Source: CAZRHR01 sp964578885
GTDB lineage: Bacteria; Bacteroidota; Bacteroidia; CAIKAF01
Direction of reading: 5' to 3'
Assembly (NCBI GenBank): GCA_964578885.1
Contig: CAZOEO010000007.1
Span: 62,001 to 126,000, forward strand
Length of the DNA: 64,000 bases
Positions 1 to 8,773 of this stretch are shown here, piece by piece. Made by a program: the position numbers and the translations under genes. The notes under the pieces are model-generated. The model had not been told where the DNA came from, ran no database searches, and worked only from the letters and a program-made list of their open reading frames with translations. The stretch's first letter is position 1; every line of letters starts with the position of its first letter.

Positions 1-2073
1 GCGCGGAGTGGTGGAGGTTGGTCCATGGAAAGAAAAACTGCTGCTGAATTTTGTGGAGGTGCACGAAACTGGAGCGCCAGTAATGACGCTTTGGGGGGAA
101 CTCCAGGGCGCTCCAATTCCAACCTCATCAGCACACTTTCCCCCTTAATATTAGAAGATGTGATTGCCGAAGGACCCACACAAATACTGGCCACGTTTAA
201 TAAAGAATTGGATGTAAATTCCATACAGGCGTCCGACTTCTTTATAGATCAAGGAATCGGCACCCCATTAAATGCCACCATGGTAGGCCCCGGACAGGTG
301 CGTATGGTACTTTCAAGTGTTTTGAATACCAGCACCATTTATAACCTTACCCTTCAAGATACACTCCTCGCATGCAGGGGGCAAGCTGCTGCGCTTTCAC
401 AAACTTTGGATTTTGTTTTTTATGTTCCGGAGGCTTTCGATGTGGTCATTCATGAAATCATGGCCGATGAATCCCCCGCAGTGGGTCTTCCTGCCACCGA
501 ATGGATTGAAATCCGAAACCGCAGAAACTTCCCGATTCCCATGCGAAACTGGACGCTTCAAGTCGGCAATTCTACCATTACCTTACCAGCGGCGCGTTTG
601 GAACCTGATTCATTTTTAGTGCTTGTGGCCGCCTCTTTCGTACCATCGTTCCCGGGAATTGCTACGATGTCGCTCAACAGCCTTCCCAACATGACGAACT
701 CAAGTGGCACCCTCACACTCCGCGCGCCCAACGGCGCCTTTGTGCATTCTGTGGCTTACAGCGATGCATGGTATGGAAGCAGCGCAAAAGCAGCCGGCGG
801 ATGGACGTTGGAAATGCGCGATCCCAATAATCCTTGTGGAGGTGCAGGGAATTGGACCGCCAGTTCAAACCCAACCGGAGGCACGCCCGGCCTGAGAAAT
901 TCTGCCAATGGCTTGAATCCGGATGAAACGCGTCCGCTTCTTCTTCGTGCTGGGCTTTTCCAACCAGATACGGCCATTTTATATTTCAATGAGCCCATCT
1001 TGCCCGCATCGTTGACGGCATCAGATTTCGCCTTTCATACCAACGCTGCGAATCCGGTGGATTACCGATTGGTGGAACCTTTGCTCACCAGAATTCTTGT
1101 AAAACTTCCGGAAACACCACAGCCAGGGCAAGTATACCCTATCTGGATTCAAGGAGATGTTCGCGACTGCGCCGGCAACCTTGCCGCGGCAGATACCGTT
1201 TGGATAGGCATTCCGGAAACGCCTGAATTCAACGACATCATTTTAAACGAAGTCCTTGCTGCCGCCACAGGATCAAATGTTGATTTCGTTGAGATTTACA
1301 ATAATTCCAGCAAACTAATCGATCTGGCACAATTGCGTTTAGGAGGATACGATAGCATATTGGTTCAGGTAACCAGTCCAAGGGTAATCAACGACTGGCC
1401 CTTGCATTTGGCGCCCGGAGAATATTTAGTGCTTTCAACGAACCAGAACATCGTAAAAGCATTTTACCAGACCCCTGCGCCCAGAAATTTCTGGGACATG
1501 AGTTCTTTTGTTTCCCTTGCAAAAGAGGCAGGAAATGTGGGATTGGCAACAGTGGGCTTTGAAGTTTTAGACGCATTAAGCTACACCAAAGATTTTCAAT
1601 TTTCCCTTTTAAATTCCATAGATAACGTGTCCATGGAGCGCATCCTGCAAAACCAACCGACCCAAAATCCGAGAAACTGGACCTCGGCGGCGCAACAAGT
1701 GGGTTTTGCCACGCCAGGCTATCGAAATTCGCAATCGGGCGTATTGGCACCATTGAGTGGGAACTTCACGGTAGAACCCCCTATTTTCTCGCCGGACAAC
1801 GATGGTTATCAAGACCAGCTCATGGTACAATACCAATTGGCTGAACCGGGATTTTTAGGAACAGTAAAAGTGTTTGATGCCGCCGGCAGAGAAGTCGCCA
1901 TGTTAGCGAACAATGAGTTGCTTGGCATGCAAGGCTTCTGGATTTGGGATGGTGTCATTAACGATGGGTCAAAAGCCCGAGTGGGGGTATATGCGCTGAC
2001 GTTCGAGATTTTTGCACCGGACGGAAGAAAAGATTTCTTCAAAAAGGCCGTCACCATTGCGACCAAATTGTAA
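1..2073 (+). CDS. Secreted lamin-tail-domain / Ig-like repeat protein, 5' end outside window
   Basis: The frame is open from base 1, and the codons before the first ATG (25) continue a module that recurs later in the protein (GGW...CGG..NW.AS....GGTPG at the start and again near 790-890). The real start is therefore upstream and only the C-terminal ~690 residues are seen. Order: end of one lamin-tail domain, an SbsA-type Ig-like domain (150-420), a full lamin-tail domain (430-760, with the core motif EWIEIRN), a second Ig-like domain (910-1210), another lamin-tail domain (1220-1480), and a C-terminal FlgD-like / gliding-type domain (1780-2073, beginning FSPDNDGYQD, containing KVFDAAGREVA). 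Such proteins are exported in Bacteroidota, and the last domain resembles T9SS sorting domains, which would suit the T9SS genes at 18-24 kb. Its function is not known. A strong terminator follows. Confidence 0.8.
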   Translation, partial: ARSGGGWSMERKTAAEFCGGARNWSASNDALGGTPGRSNSNLISTLSPLILEDVIAEGPTQILATFNKELDVNSIQASDFFIDQGIGTPLNATMVGPGQVRMVLSSVLNTSTIYNLTLQDTLLACRGQAAALSQTLDFVFYVPEAFDVVIHEIMADESPAVGLPATEWIEIRNRRNFPIPMRNWTLQVGNSTITLPAARLEPDSFLVLVAASFVPSFPGIATMSLNSLPNMTNSSGTLTLRAPNGAFVHSVAYSDAWYGSSAKAAGGWTLEMRDPNNPCGGAGNWTASSNPTGGTPGLRNSANGLNPDETRPLLLRAGLFQPDTAILYFNEPILPASLTASDFAFHTNAANPVDYRLVEPLLTRILVKLPETPQPGQVYPIWIQGDVRDCAGNLAAADTVWIGIPETPEFNDIILNEVLAAATGSNVDFVEIYNNSSKLIDLAQLRLGGYDSILVQVTSPRVINDWPLHLAPGEYLVLSTNQNIVKAFYQTPAPRNFWDMSSFVSLAKEAGNVGLATVGFEVLDALSYTKDFQFSLLNSIDNVSMERILQNQPTQNPRNWTSAAQQVGFATPGYRNSQSGVLAPLSGNFTVEPPIFSPDNDGYQDQLMVQYQLAEPGFLGTVKVFDAAGREVAMLANNELLGMQGFWIWDGVINDGSKARVGVYALTFEIFAPDGRKDFFKKAVTIATKL

Positions 2074-2091
2074 AACGAAAAGATGATGCAT

Positions 2092-2125
2092 AAAAAAGCC
2101 CGGAATGTATTTTCCGGGCTTTTTT
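2092..2125. terminator. Bidirectional rho-independent terminator
   Basis: A perfect 14-bp stem (AAAAAAGCCCGGAA at 2092-2105 pairing with 2112-2125) encloses a 6-nt loop, with A-rich and T-rich flanks. It sits between the convergent lamin-tail gene (stop at 2073) and the DUF3467 gene (stop at 2170), so it can serve both. Confidence 0.9.
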
Positions 2126-2169
2126 ATTTTGATTTGGTTTCTGTACCAAAAAGCAAGAAGTACATTAGC

Positions 2170-2481
2170 TCAGGCCATGCCTGTAGGTCCAAAGGTCATG
2201 GGAAAGGGCGGAGGCGTATGCTGGTCAGCATCGCGAATGGTTCCGGTAGTTTGTTCAAAACGAGCAATGTTGTCACGAAGGGCATGAAGCAGACGCTTAG
2301 CATGTTCGGGCGTCATAATGACCCTCGTTTGTACACGAGCCTTTGGCATTCCTGGCAATACACTTGCAAAATCGAGAACAAATTCACTGTTCGAATGGGT
2401 AATAATGGCCAGATTGGCATAAATGCCCTCTGCCACCTCTTCATTCAACTCAATGGTAATCTGATTGTTTGGCTGTTCCAT
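2170..2481 (-). CDS. DUF3467 domain protein
   Basis: 103-aa cytosolic protein. The opening NNQITIELNEEVAEGIYAN followed by SEFVLDFASVLPG and a TPEHAKRLLHAL segment is the hallmark of DUF3467, a small Bacteroidota family of unknown function. An in-frame start 60 nt upstream would add a hydrophobic stretch foreign to the family and would overlap the preceding gene; the chosen ATG begins 4 nt after that gene's stop, as expected inside an operon. It is the last gene of a minus-strand run with the endonuclease, RNA methyltransferase and rocD. Its role is unknown. Confidence 0.85.
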   Translation of the reverse strand: MEQPNNQITIELNEEVAEGIYANLAIITHSNSEFVLDFASVLPGMPKARVQTRVIMTPEHAKRLLHALRDNIARFEQTTGTIRDADQHTPPPFPMTFGPTGMA

Positions 2482-2485
2482 GAGG

Positions 2486-3622
2486 TTATTTTTTATTAGG
2501 AATAAGGTCAATAAATACAGGAAAGTGGTCACTATAACCACCTAAATATTTAGGTCCTGCATAGGTACGAAAAGGCATGGTGCCAAGATATTTTTCATCT
2601 TCGGTCACCAAGAAGGATGCATCAAATATATGCGCCTTACCACCAGCCGCTTGTAGGCTTCCATTGCCATTCAACAAAGGCTGTGACACAATCATATGGT
2701 CCAATAAACCCCAGTGAGACTGATACTTTTCTGTACCCAATCCCTTTTTGAATTGAGGATACATCAGGTTAACCAGTTGCAGCGGTTTTGCAGAATTGGT
2801 ATCCGGCATGGCACCCAAACCGTCTAACAAGCTTTTATCGCCGGGTTCATCGTTAAAGTCACCTGTAACAATAATTTGTGCCCTTGGATTGGCCGTGAGT
2901 ATAGAATCTGTGACTTTACGAATCAATTCCCCCACATACATTCTTCGAGGCTCGGACGACTGCGCACCACCAAATTTAGACGGCCAGTGATTAATGAAAA
3001 CGTGAATGGTGTCGTTCTGGAAAATTAAACCTTTGGTGTAAAGCACATCACGGGTTTTAGATTCCGGAGAAAATGGGAACACCACGTTTAGCCAGTGATT
3101 CTCCAACGGCCGGTACAAGTCTGGCCGATAAATAATTCCCACATCAATACCACGGGCATCAGGAGAATCTTTATGAATAACCTGATAGTCGAATTGCTTT
3201 AAAGGGGTTTGCGCAATTAAATCGGCGAGCACAAACCTGTTTTCAATTTCACAAAATCCAACAATGGCCGGTGGCGACCAGCCTCCCAAGGCAATCAGGG
3301 TTTTGTAAATATTGCTTTGCTTTTCTCGGTAACGCGCACTTCCCCAGGCCTTTATTCCGGTAGGGGTAAAGTCATCGTCGTTGGTATTGGGATCATCTTC
3401 CAGGTCAAAAAGGTTCTCTACGTTGTAAAAGGCAATACGTAAAGCGTTGGAAAAAACCCGCTCGAACCGTCTTAAATCATCGGTACGGGGAGCTGTTTTC
3501 CCTTTTTTCCCCTGATCTGAGTCCGGGAGCTCCCGGATTTCATCGGCCTGTGAAAAGACATTGCCGGCAAAGGCCAAACCGATACCTAACAATCCGACTT
3601 TAATCCACCTCATTGATTGCAT
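2486..3622 (-). CDS. Secreted endonuclease/exonuclease/phosphatase family protein
   Basis: 378 aa with an N-terminal signal peptide (hydrophobic core GLLGIGLAFAG, cleavage plausible after VFSQ). The DNase I-like fold is visible from its motifs: FYNVENLFD (strand with the catalytic-site Asn), FCEIEN (metal-binding Glu), INHWPSK, TGDFNDEP (catalytic Asp/Asn) and a terminal YSDHFPVF (catalytic His). All the catalytic residues of the superfamily appear present. The substrate may be DNA, a phosphodiester or a phospholipid and cannot be fixed from sequence. The first ATG is used; a second Met three codons on is equally possible. It ends 4 nt before the DUF3467 start and begins 2 nt after the RNA methyltransferase stop, so cotranscription is likely. 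Confidence 0.85.
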   Translation of the reverse strand: MQSMRWIKVGLLGIGLAFAGNVFSQADEIRELPDSDQGKKGKTAPRTDDLRRFERVFSNALRIAFYNVENLFDLEDDPNTNDDDFTPTGIKAWGSARYREKQSNIYKTLIALGGWSPPAIVGFCEIENRFVLADLIAQTPLKQFDYQVIHKDSPDARGIDVGIIYRPDLYRPLENHWLNVVFPFSPESKTRDVLYTKGLIFQNDTIHVFINHWPSKFGGAQSSEPRRMYVGELIRKVTDSILTANPRAQIIVTGDFNDEPGDKSLLDGLGAMPDTNSAKPLQLVNLMYPQFKKGLGTEKYQSHWGLLDHMIVSQPLLNGNGSLQAAGGKAHIFDASFLVTEDEKYLGTMPFRTYAGPKYLGGYSDHFPVFIDLIPNKK

Positions 3623-3624
3623 GA

Positions 3625-4866
3625 CTATTTTGAATTAAGTTCTTCTTTTAATTCTTTGGTGGTTCCCCGGTAAAGACTATAACCGATAAATTGCACCGGA
3701 ATGTTGCCATTCATAAGGGGCACACGTTTAAAATGACGCAAACCAAGTTCCTGTTCGTCGGTCTTGCTGGCGAGCAATAACCAAGCCTGCCAACCACCAA
3801 AATTGAATTTTAGTTTCCGTCCCAAATCGCCAAACAAATAGGCATCCTGCTTAGTTTGGATTCGTTCCCCGTACGGCGGATTAGACACCACCACACCTGA
3901 TTCTCTGGTAGGCTGCATTTTACGCATATCTGTTCGTTGCACTTCCACCAGTTTATCGAACCCGGTGAACTTTAAAATTTCTTGTGCATTGGCGATGGCC
4001 ATACCGTCTATGTCTGAACCACGGATGGGAAAATGAATCGGCTTTATCGCCGCTCTGGCGTTGGCCTTCACTGTTTCCCATTGTTGTTCGGAAAACTGGC
4101 TCCAGCGGGTAATTCCAGGTGCTTCTGCCCAGTGCCCGGCAGGTGTCCCACTGGCCAGCATGGCGGCTTCTACCAACAAGGTTCCGGAACCGCAGAACAA
4201 GTCCACAAACTCCCGATCTCCCTGATAACCAGAAAGCTGAATCAAACCAGAGGCCAGAACTTCAGACAATGGCGCACGACCTTCGGCTACCCGATAACCC
4301 CGACGGTGCAAAGAATGGCCTGAAGCATCAAAAGAAACGGTCACCGATTGTTGGTGAATATGCACGTGAATTCGAAAATTCGGACGCACCGGATCTACGG
4401 ATGGTCTTACATTTCTGCGCAAACGAAAGCGATCGGCAATGCCATCTTTCGCTTTTTGTACCGCAAACATGCTATTGTTGAATGCCGGTTGCTGTATCAC
4501 CACCGCATCCAACGCAAAAGTTTCACGTACAGAAAACCAATCTTCCCATGGAAAATCCCTAAAACCCGCATAAAATCCATCCATTGACTGGAAGGTAAAG
4601 CGATATAAGGGATACAATACCCGAATGGCGGTTCTGAGTTCAAACAAACTCCTATATAACAAATTTTCAGGCCCTTTGGCATGTACAATGCGAAAACCGG
4701 CTTTTACTTCTGTTCCGCCCAAAGCGGTAAGTTCATTCACCAACACGGGCTCTAAACCACCCGGTGTGGTTACTGCAATCTGGATTTCCGGAGACGTACC
4801 GGGAACCTGGTTTAAAATTTCAAATGGAGGTTTTTCCAAAATCGTAAGTTCAAGAAAATGATGCAA
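3625..4866 (-). CDS. THUMP-domain class I SAM-dependent RNA methyltransferase (RlmL/Trm-like)
   Basis: 413 aa. The N-terminal part (residues 28-190, beginning IQIAVTTPGGLEPVLVNEL) is a ferredoxin-like/THUMP RNA-binding module. The C-terminal part is a Rossmann methyltransferase with the SAM-binding motif FVDLFCGSGTLL (220-231) and the catalytic NPPYGER (329-335) typical of N2-guanine RNA methyltransferases. This is the usual architecture of RlmL-like 23S rRNA G2445 methyltransferases, but the exact target is inferred. The only Met near the N-terminus lies in the last 17 bp of rocD, giving an overlapping start and suggesting translational coupling. Confidence 0.88.
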   Translation of the reverse strand: MHHFLELTILEKPPFEILNQVPGTSPEIQIAVTTPGGLEPVLVNELTALGGTEVKAGFRIVHAKGPENLLYRSLFELRTAIRVLYPLYRFTFQSMDGFYAGFRDFPWEDWFSVRETFALDAVVIQQPAFNNSMFAVQKAKDGIADRFRLRRNVRPSVDPVRPNFRIHVHIHQQSVTVSFDASGHSLHRRGYRVAEGRAPLSEVLASGLIQLSGYQGDREFVDLFCGSGTLLVEAAMLASGTPAGHWAEAPGITRWSQFSEQQWETVKANARAAIKPIHFPIRGSDIDGMAIANAQEILKFTGFDKLVEVQRTDMRKMQPTRESGVVVSNPPYGERIQTKQDAYLFGDLGRKLKFNFGGWQAWLLLASKTDEQELGLRHFKRVPLMNGNIPVQFIGYSLYRGTTKELKEELNSK

Positions 4867-6073
4867 AAGTTTCTTTAATCAGATCGATACATTGTTCCAT
4901 CTGACTTTCATTAATCACCAATGGTGGGGCCAACCGAATGATATGACCATGCGTGGGTTTTGCAAGTAATCCTTTGGATTTAAAGGCATAACAGACATCG
5001 GTTGCGGTCACAGTCGCCTTGGGATCCATTACTATGGCGTTCAGAAGGCCTTTGCCACGAATCTCCATAATCAGCGGACTTTCTATCTCACTCAGGCCAT
5101 CACGCAACATCTGACCCATTTTTTGGGCATTACCGGCCAAGTCCTCTTCATCCAATACTTCCAACGCTGCTGTGGCCACAGCACAAGCCAATGGATTTCC
5201 ACCAAAAGTAGATCCATGCTCGCCAGGTTGAATCGTAAGCATGATGTCATCGTCCGCCAACACGGCAGAAACAGGTAAAACGCCACCAGACAAAGCTTTG
5301 CCCAAAATCAAAATATCCGGACGAACACCTTCGTGATCGCAAGCCAAACGTTTTCCGGTGCGGCCTAAACCCGTTTGCACTTCGTCGGCCATCATCAGCA
5401 CGTTGTATTGATCACATAACCGACGAACGCCTTGTAAATAGCCTTCATCCGGCACCACAACACCTGCTTCTCCCTGAATCGGTTCAAACATAAAACCGGC
5501 CACATTCGGATCCTGAAATGCTTTTTCCAATGCAGAAAGATCATTATAAGGAACCAATTCAAAACCAGGCATATATGGCCCAAAATCATGATAACTGCTT
5601 GGGTCGGTACTAGATGAAATGGCGGAAAGGGTACGCCCCCAAAAATTGCCCTCAACAAATATTATTTTCGCCTGATTTGCCGGAATACCTTTTACCCGAT
5701 ATCCCCACCGACGAGCCAGTTTCACCGCAGTTTCCCCGCCTTCCACACCGGTGTTCATAGGCAGCACCCTATCGTAACCAAAATATCCGGTAATATAAGC
5801 TTCATACGGCCCCAAACGATCGTTGTAAAAAGCGCGTGACGTTAAGGTCACTTTTCCGGCTTGCTCAATGAGGGCCTGAATAATCTTAGGATGACAATGC
5901 CCCTGATTTACAGCACTATAGGCTGACAAAAAATCAAAATACACATTCCCTTCAGGATCTTCGACCAATACGCCAGATGCTTTGGAAATCACGACCCCCA
6001 GAGGTGCATAATTCTGAGCACCAAATTGCTGCTCCAATGCCATGGCTTCTTGTGAACTTATTCTCTCACGCAT
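4850..6073 (-). CDS. rocD: Ornithine--oxo-acid aminotransferase
   Basis: 407 aa, PLP fold type I, class III aminotransferase. It transfers the delta-amino group of ornithine to 2-oxoglutarate, linking arginine, proline and glutamate metabolism. Family marks: MNTGVEGGETAVKLARRW (107-124), GNFWGRTLSAIS (142-153), FEPIQGEAGV, MMADEVQTGLGRTG and the PLP lysine in ILGKALSGG (Lys259). Length and motifs match ornithine rather than acetylornithine aminotransferases. A TATCTTTG -7 element lies 38 nt upstream. It heads the minus-strand run rocD / RNA methyltransferase / endonuclease / DUF3467. Confidence 0.93.
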   Translation of the reverse strand: MRERISSQEAMALEQQFGAQNYAPLGVVISKASGVLVEDPEGNVYFDFLSAYSAVNQGHCHPKIIQALIEQAGKVTLTSRAFYNDRLGPYEAYITGYFGYDRVLPMNTGVEGGETAVKLARRWGYRVKGIPANQAKIIFVEGNFWGRTLSAISSSTDPSSYHDFGPYMPGFELVPYNDLSALEKAFQDPNVAGFMFEPIQGEAGVVVPDEGYLQGVRRLCDQYNVLMMADEVQTGLGRTGKRLACDHEGVRPDILILGKALSGGVLPVSAVLADDDIMLTIQPGEHGSTFGGNPLACAVATAALEVLDEEDLAGNAQKMGQMLRDGLSEIESPLIMEIRGKGLLNAIVMDPKATVTATDVCYAFKSKGLLAKPTHGHIIRLAPPLVINESQMEQCIDLIKETFASFS

Positions 6074-6111
6074 ATCCTTGATTCCAATATTAATCTATTT
6101 TTCGGATGGCT

Positions 6112-6119
6112 CAAAGATA
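6112..6119 (-). promoter_or_regulatory. Predicted -7 element of rocD
   Basis: The minus strand reads TATCTTTG, a full match to the Bacteroidota TAnnTTTG element, 38 nt before the rocD ATG in the divergent gap between rocD and the glycosyltransferase. No clear -33 TTTG was seen at the expected spacing. Confidence 0.5.
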
Positions 6120-6196
6120 CGCCATTCTCCGGCCTTTTTTGCCATTTCCTGATTTTACTCATGTTGAATTGGACTGGAATTCATTTTCTTTGCTCC

Positions 6197-7297
6197 ATGA
6201 TCATCGGTTTAGATGCCAAGCGCGCATTTTGTACACTGGCCGGACTGGGCCAATACAGTCGCAACCATTTGCGAATGATGGTTTCTTTAGGCCAGGAACA
6301 TCAATTCATCTTGTTTACACCGGATATCCGCATGCAGGAATTTCTGGAGGAAATGAAAAAATTTCCCAATGTAAAAGTGGTAACCAATGAGACCTCCTGG
6401 CCCAATTGGTATTGGAGAAGTTATAGAGTGGCTAAACTGGCTGAACAACACCAAGTAGACGTGTTTCATGGTTTGAGCAACGAAATACCCCGCGGACTTA
6501 CCATGCCCTCGGTAGTGACCATGCACGATCTGATTCCTTTTACCGATGAAGCATTTACTCCCATTTATCAGCTCTGGGCCTATCGTGGAAAAATGAATTA
6601 CGCCCTGCAACATGCCAGCAAAATTGTGAGCGTAAGCCATTTCACTAAAAATGAAATGGCAAAGCTTTCCCCCAAAGCCGCAGAAAAAACGGTGATCCTT
6701 TCTCCTGTTTTTCAGTTACCCCAAATCGCAAAAGCTGAAGCTTCTTATCCTCTCCCCTTTGGTAACAAGCCCTATCTTTTATATCTCGGCACCTTGGGTC
6801 CAAGGAAAAACCTGGGCAACTTGCTGGAAGCCCTGTTGCATCTTCGGAAAAAAGGAGTCATCGTTCCTTTGATACTGGCAGGAAAATCCCTGTGGTTCTC
6901 GGACTCGCTCAAAGAATTTGTGAATAACATGCAGTTGGGAGACCAGGTGCATTTTGCAGGAGAAATATCAGAAGCACAAAAAATCCAGTTGTTGTCGCAA
7001 GCTACAGGCTTGGTGTATCCATCTCTCATCGAAGGTTTTGGCTTGCCCGTATTAGAAGCCCTCGCCTACGGCAAACCGGTCGCCGTTTCTGCCGAATCTG
7101 CCATGGAGGAAGCCGCCGGACAACTGGCCCTTACCTTTGATCCGAGAAACGTAGAAGAAATCGCGCAACAAATTGAAATGCTGTATTTTAAACCAGCGCC
7201 ACCTTCACCGGAAATCTGGCAGTCGCATGTGCAAACTTTTTCACCCGAACGCCTTTTCCCACAGTGGAATAGATTATATCTGGATCTTAAAAACTGA
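6197..7297 (+). CDS. GT4-family glycosyltransferase
   Basis: 366 aa. GT-B fold: an N-terminal acceptor domain starting IIGLDAKRAFCTLAGLGQYSRN, and a C-terminal nucleotide-sugar domain with LYLGTLGPRKN and the donor-binding E-x7-E motif in PSLIEGFGLPVLEALAYG. It transfers a sugar from an NDP donor; donor and acceptor are unknown. An upstream in-frame ATG (6161) was rejected because residues before MIIGLDA do not look like the family and because a TTTCTTTG element ends exactly 4 nt before this ATG, the same geometry as at cca and rnz. It stands alone between rocD and cca, away from the polysaccharide locus at 36-64 kb. Confidence 0.85.
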   Translation: MIIGLDAKRAFCTLAGLGQYSRNHLRMMVSLGQEHQFILFTPDIRMQEFLEEMKKFPNVKVVTNETSWPNWYWRSYRVAKLAEQHQVDVFHGLSNEIPRGLTMPSVVTMHDLIPFTDEAFTPIYQLWAYRGKMNYALQHASKIVSVSHFTKNEMAKLSPKAAEKTVILSPVFQLPQIAKAEASYPLPFGNKPYLLYLGTLGPRKNLGNLLEALLHLRKKGVIVPLILAGKSLWFSDSLKEFVNNMQLGDQVHFAGEISEAQKIQLLSQATGLVYPSLIEGFGLPVLEALAYGKPVAVSAESAMEEAAGQLALTFDPRNVEEIAQQIEMLYFKPAPPSPEIWQSHVQTFSPERLFPQWNRLYLDLKN

Positions 7298-7336
7298 TTT
7301 TTTTGTACGAATGGCACGTTTTTCCTCCCACGCACC

Positions 7337-7344
7337 TAATTTTG
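7337..7344 (+). promoter_or_regulatory. Predicted -7 element of cca, leaderless geometry
   Basis: TAATTTTG matches TAnnTTTG fully and ends 4 nt before the ATG at 7349. If used, transcription would start at or next to the start codon. No convincing -33 TTTG is present at 19-21 nt. Confidence 0.5.
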
Positions 7345-7348
7345 CGGG

Positions 7349-8773
7349 ATGAATCAACGGCTTTCCCCGGAGTTTTTAGCAGATCCCATGATTGCATTGG
7401 TGGGTCAAATGGCCGACCAATTGGGTGTGGAAGCCTTCCTGATTGGCGGCTACGTTAGAGACTTACTGCTCGGCAGACCAAGTAAAGACATTGATTTCAT
7501 GACGGTAAGTTCCGGAGAAGAGCTGGCCATGGCCGTGGCACTGCACCTTGGCGTTCCGGAAAAACTGCATGTATTCAAAAACTTTGGAACCGCCCATTTG
7601 GTGCTAGATGGTAAAGAATACGAATTTGTAGGAGCCCGGAAAGAGTCGTATCGGACCAATTCAAGAAAGCCCATTGTAGAAGAAGGAACACTGCATGAGG
7701 ATTTATCACGGAGAGACTTTACCATCAACGCATTGGCCATCAGAATCAATGGAGCGCAATACGGAGAAATGGTAGATGCCTTCGAAGGATTAAAACATTT
7801 GAACCAAGGGAAACTTGTTACCCCGCTCGATCCCGTCGTCACGTTTTCAGACGATCCACTGCGCATGCTCAGGGGCGCAAGATTTGCCGCACAACTGGGC
7901 TTTGACCTTGCCCCGGAAGCGCTTCAGGCCATGCACCAAGTGCGAGAACGCATCCAGATTATTTCAAAAGAACGTATCGCCGACGAACTCAATAAATTAA
8001 TTTTAGCGCCGTATCCCGCACGCGGTTTCAATATCCTGTTTAACACCGGACTACTTCAGGAGATTTTTCCTGAAATGGCCGCTTTGCAAGGTGTTGAAGA
8101 CGTAAATGGCCATGCGCATAAAGATAATTTTTATCATACCCTTCAGGTATTAGATAATCTGATTCCTTATACAGAAAATCTATGGCTACGCTGGGCAGCT
8201 GTTTTACACGACATTGCCAAACCGCCCACCAAAAGATTTGAACCCGGCAAAGGATGGACTTTCCATGGACATGAAGATCTGGGCGCCAGAATGGTTCCCG
8301 GACTTTTTAAAAGGCTGGGATTGCCACAAAACGATAAAATGAAATTTGTGCAGAAACTGGTGCGCCTGCATTTACGACCCATTGCTTTGGTAAAAGAAGG
8401 CATCAGTGATTCCGCCATACGTCGTTTGCTCTTCGACGCCGGCGACGACCTGGAAGCACTCATGATGCTTTGCAAGGCGGACATTACCTCCAAAAATCCG
8501 GCGCGTGTAAAACGCTACCTCCACAATTTCGATAAAGTGGTGGAAAAATTAAAGGAAGTCGAAGAAAAAGACCGGATTCGTAATTTCCAACCACCCGTTT
8601 CCGGGGAAGAAATCATGGCCCTCTTTGGGCTTGCTCCCTGTCGGGAAATTGGTCTGCTTAAAAATGCATTGAAAGACGCCATTTTAGAAGGTGAGGTCGA
8701 AAACAATCCGGAGCAAGCACTGCCTTTCATCATAAAAGAAGCGGAAAAACTTGGTTTAGCGCCACGAACATGA
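7349..8773 (+). CDS. cca: CCA-adding tRNA nucleotidyltransferase with HD domain
   Basis: 474 aa. Adds or repairs the 3' CCA end of tRNAs. Motifs: the nucleotidyltransferase signature IGGYVRDLLLGRPSKDIDF (G-G and D-x-D metal ligands), RRDFTINALAI, then the RNA-binding/neck region DDPLRMLRGARFAAQLGF, and a C-terminal HD phosphohydrolase-like domain with VLHDIAKPP and FHGHEDLGARM. An HD domain C-terminal to the head is the usual bacterial class II arrangement. It overlaps miaA by 4 nt (ATGA), so the two tRNA-processing genes are probably cotranscribed and translationally coupled. Confidence 0.92.
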   Translation: MNQRLSPEFLADPMIALVGQMADQLGVEAFLIGGYVRDLLLGRPSKDIDFMTVSSGEELAMAVALHLGVPEKLHVFKNFGTAHLVLDGKEYEFVGARKESYRTNSRKPIVEEGTLHEDLSRRDFTINALAIRINGAQYGEMVDAFEGLKHLNQGKLVTPLDPVVTFSDDPLRMLRGARFAAQLGFDLAPEALQAMHQVRERIQIISKERIADELNKLILAPYPARGFNILFNTGLLQEIFPEMAALQGVEDVNGHAHKDNFYHTLQVLDNLIPYTENLWLRWAAVLHDIAKPPTKRFEPGKGWTFHGHEDLGARMVPGLFKRLGLPQNDKMKFVQKLVRLHLRPIALVKEGISDSAIRRLLFDAGDDLEALMMLCKADITSKNPARVKRYLHNFDKVVEKLKEVEEKDRIRNFQPPVSGEEIMALFGLAPCREIGLLKNALKDAILEGEVENNPEQALPFIIKEAEKLGLAPRT

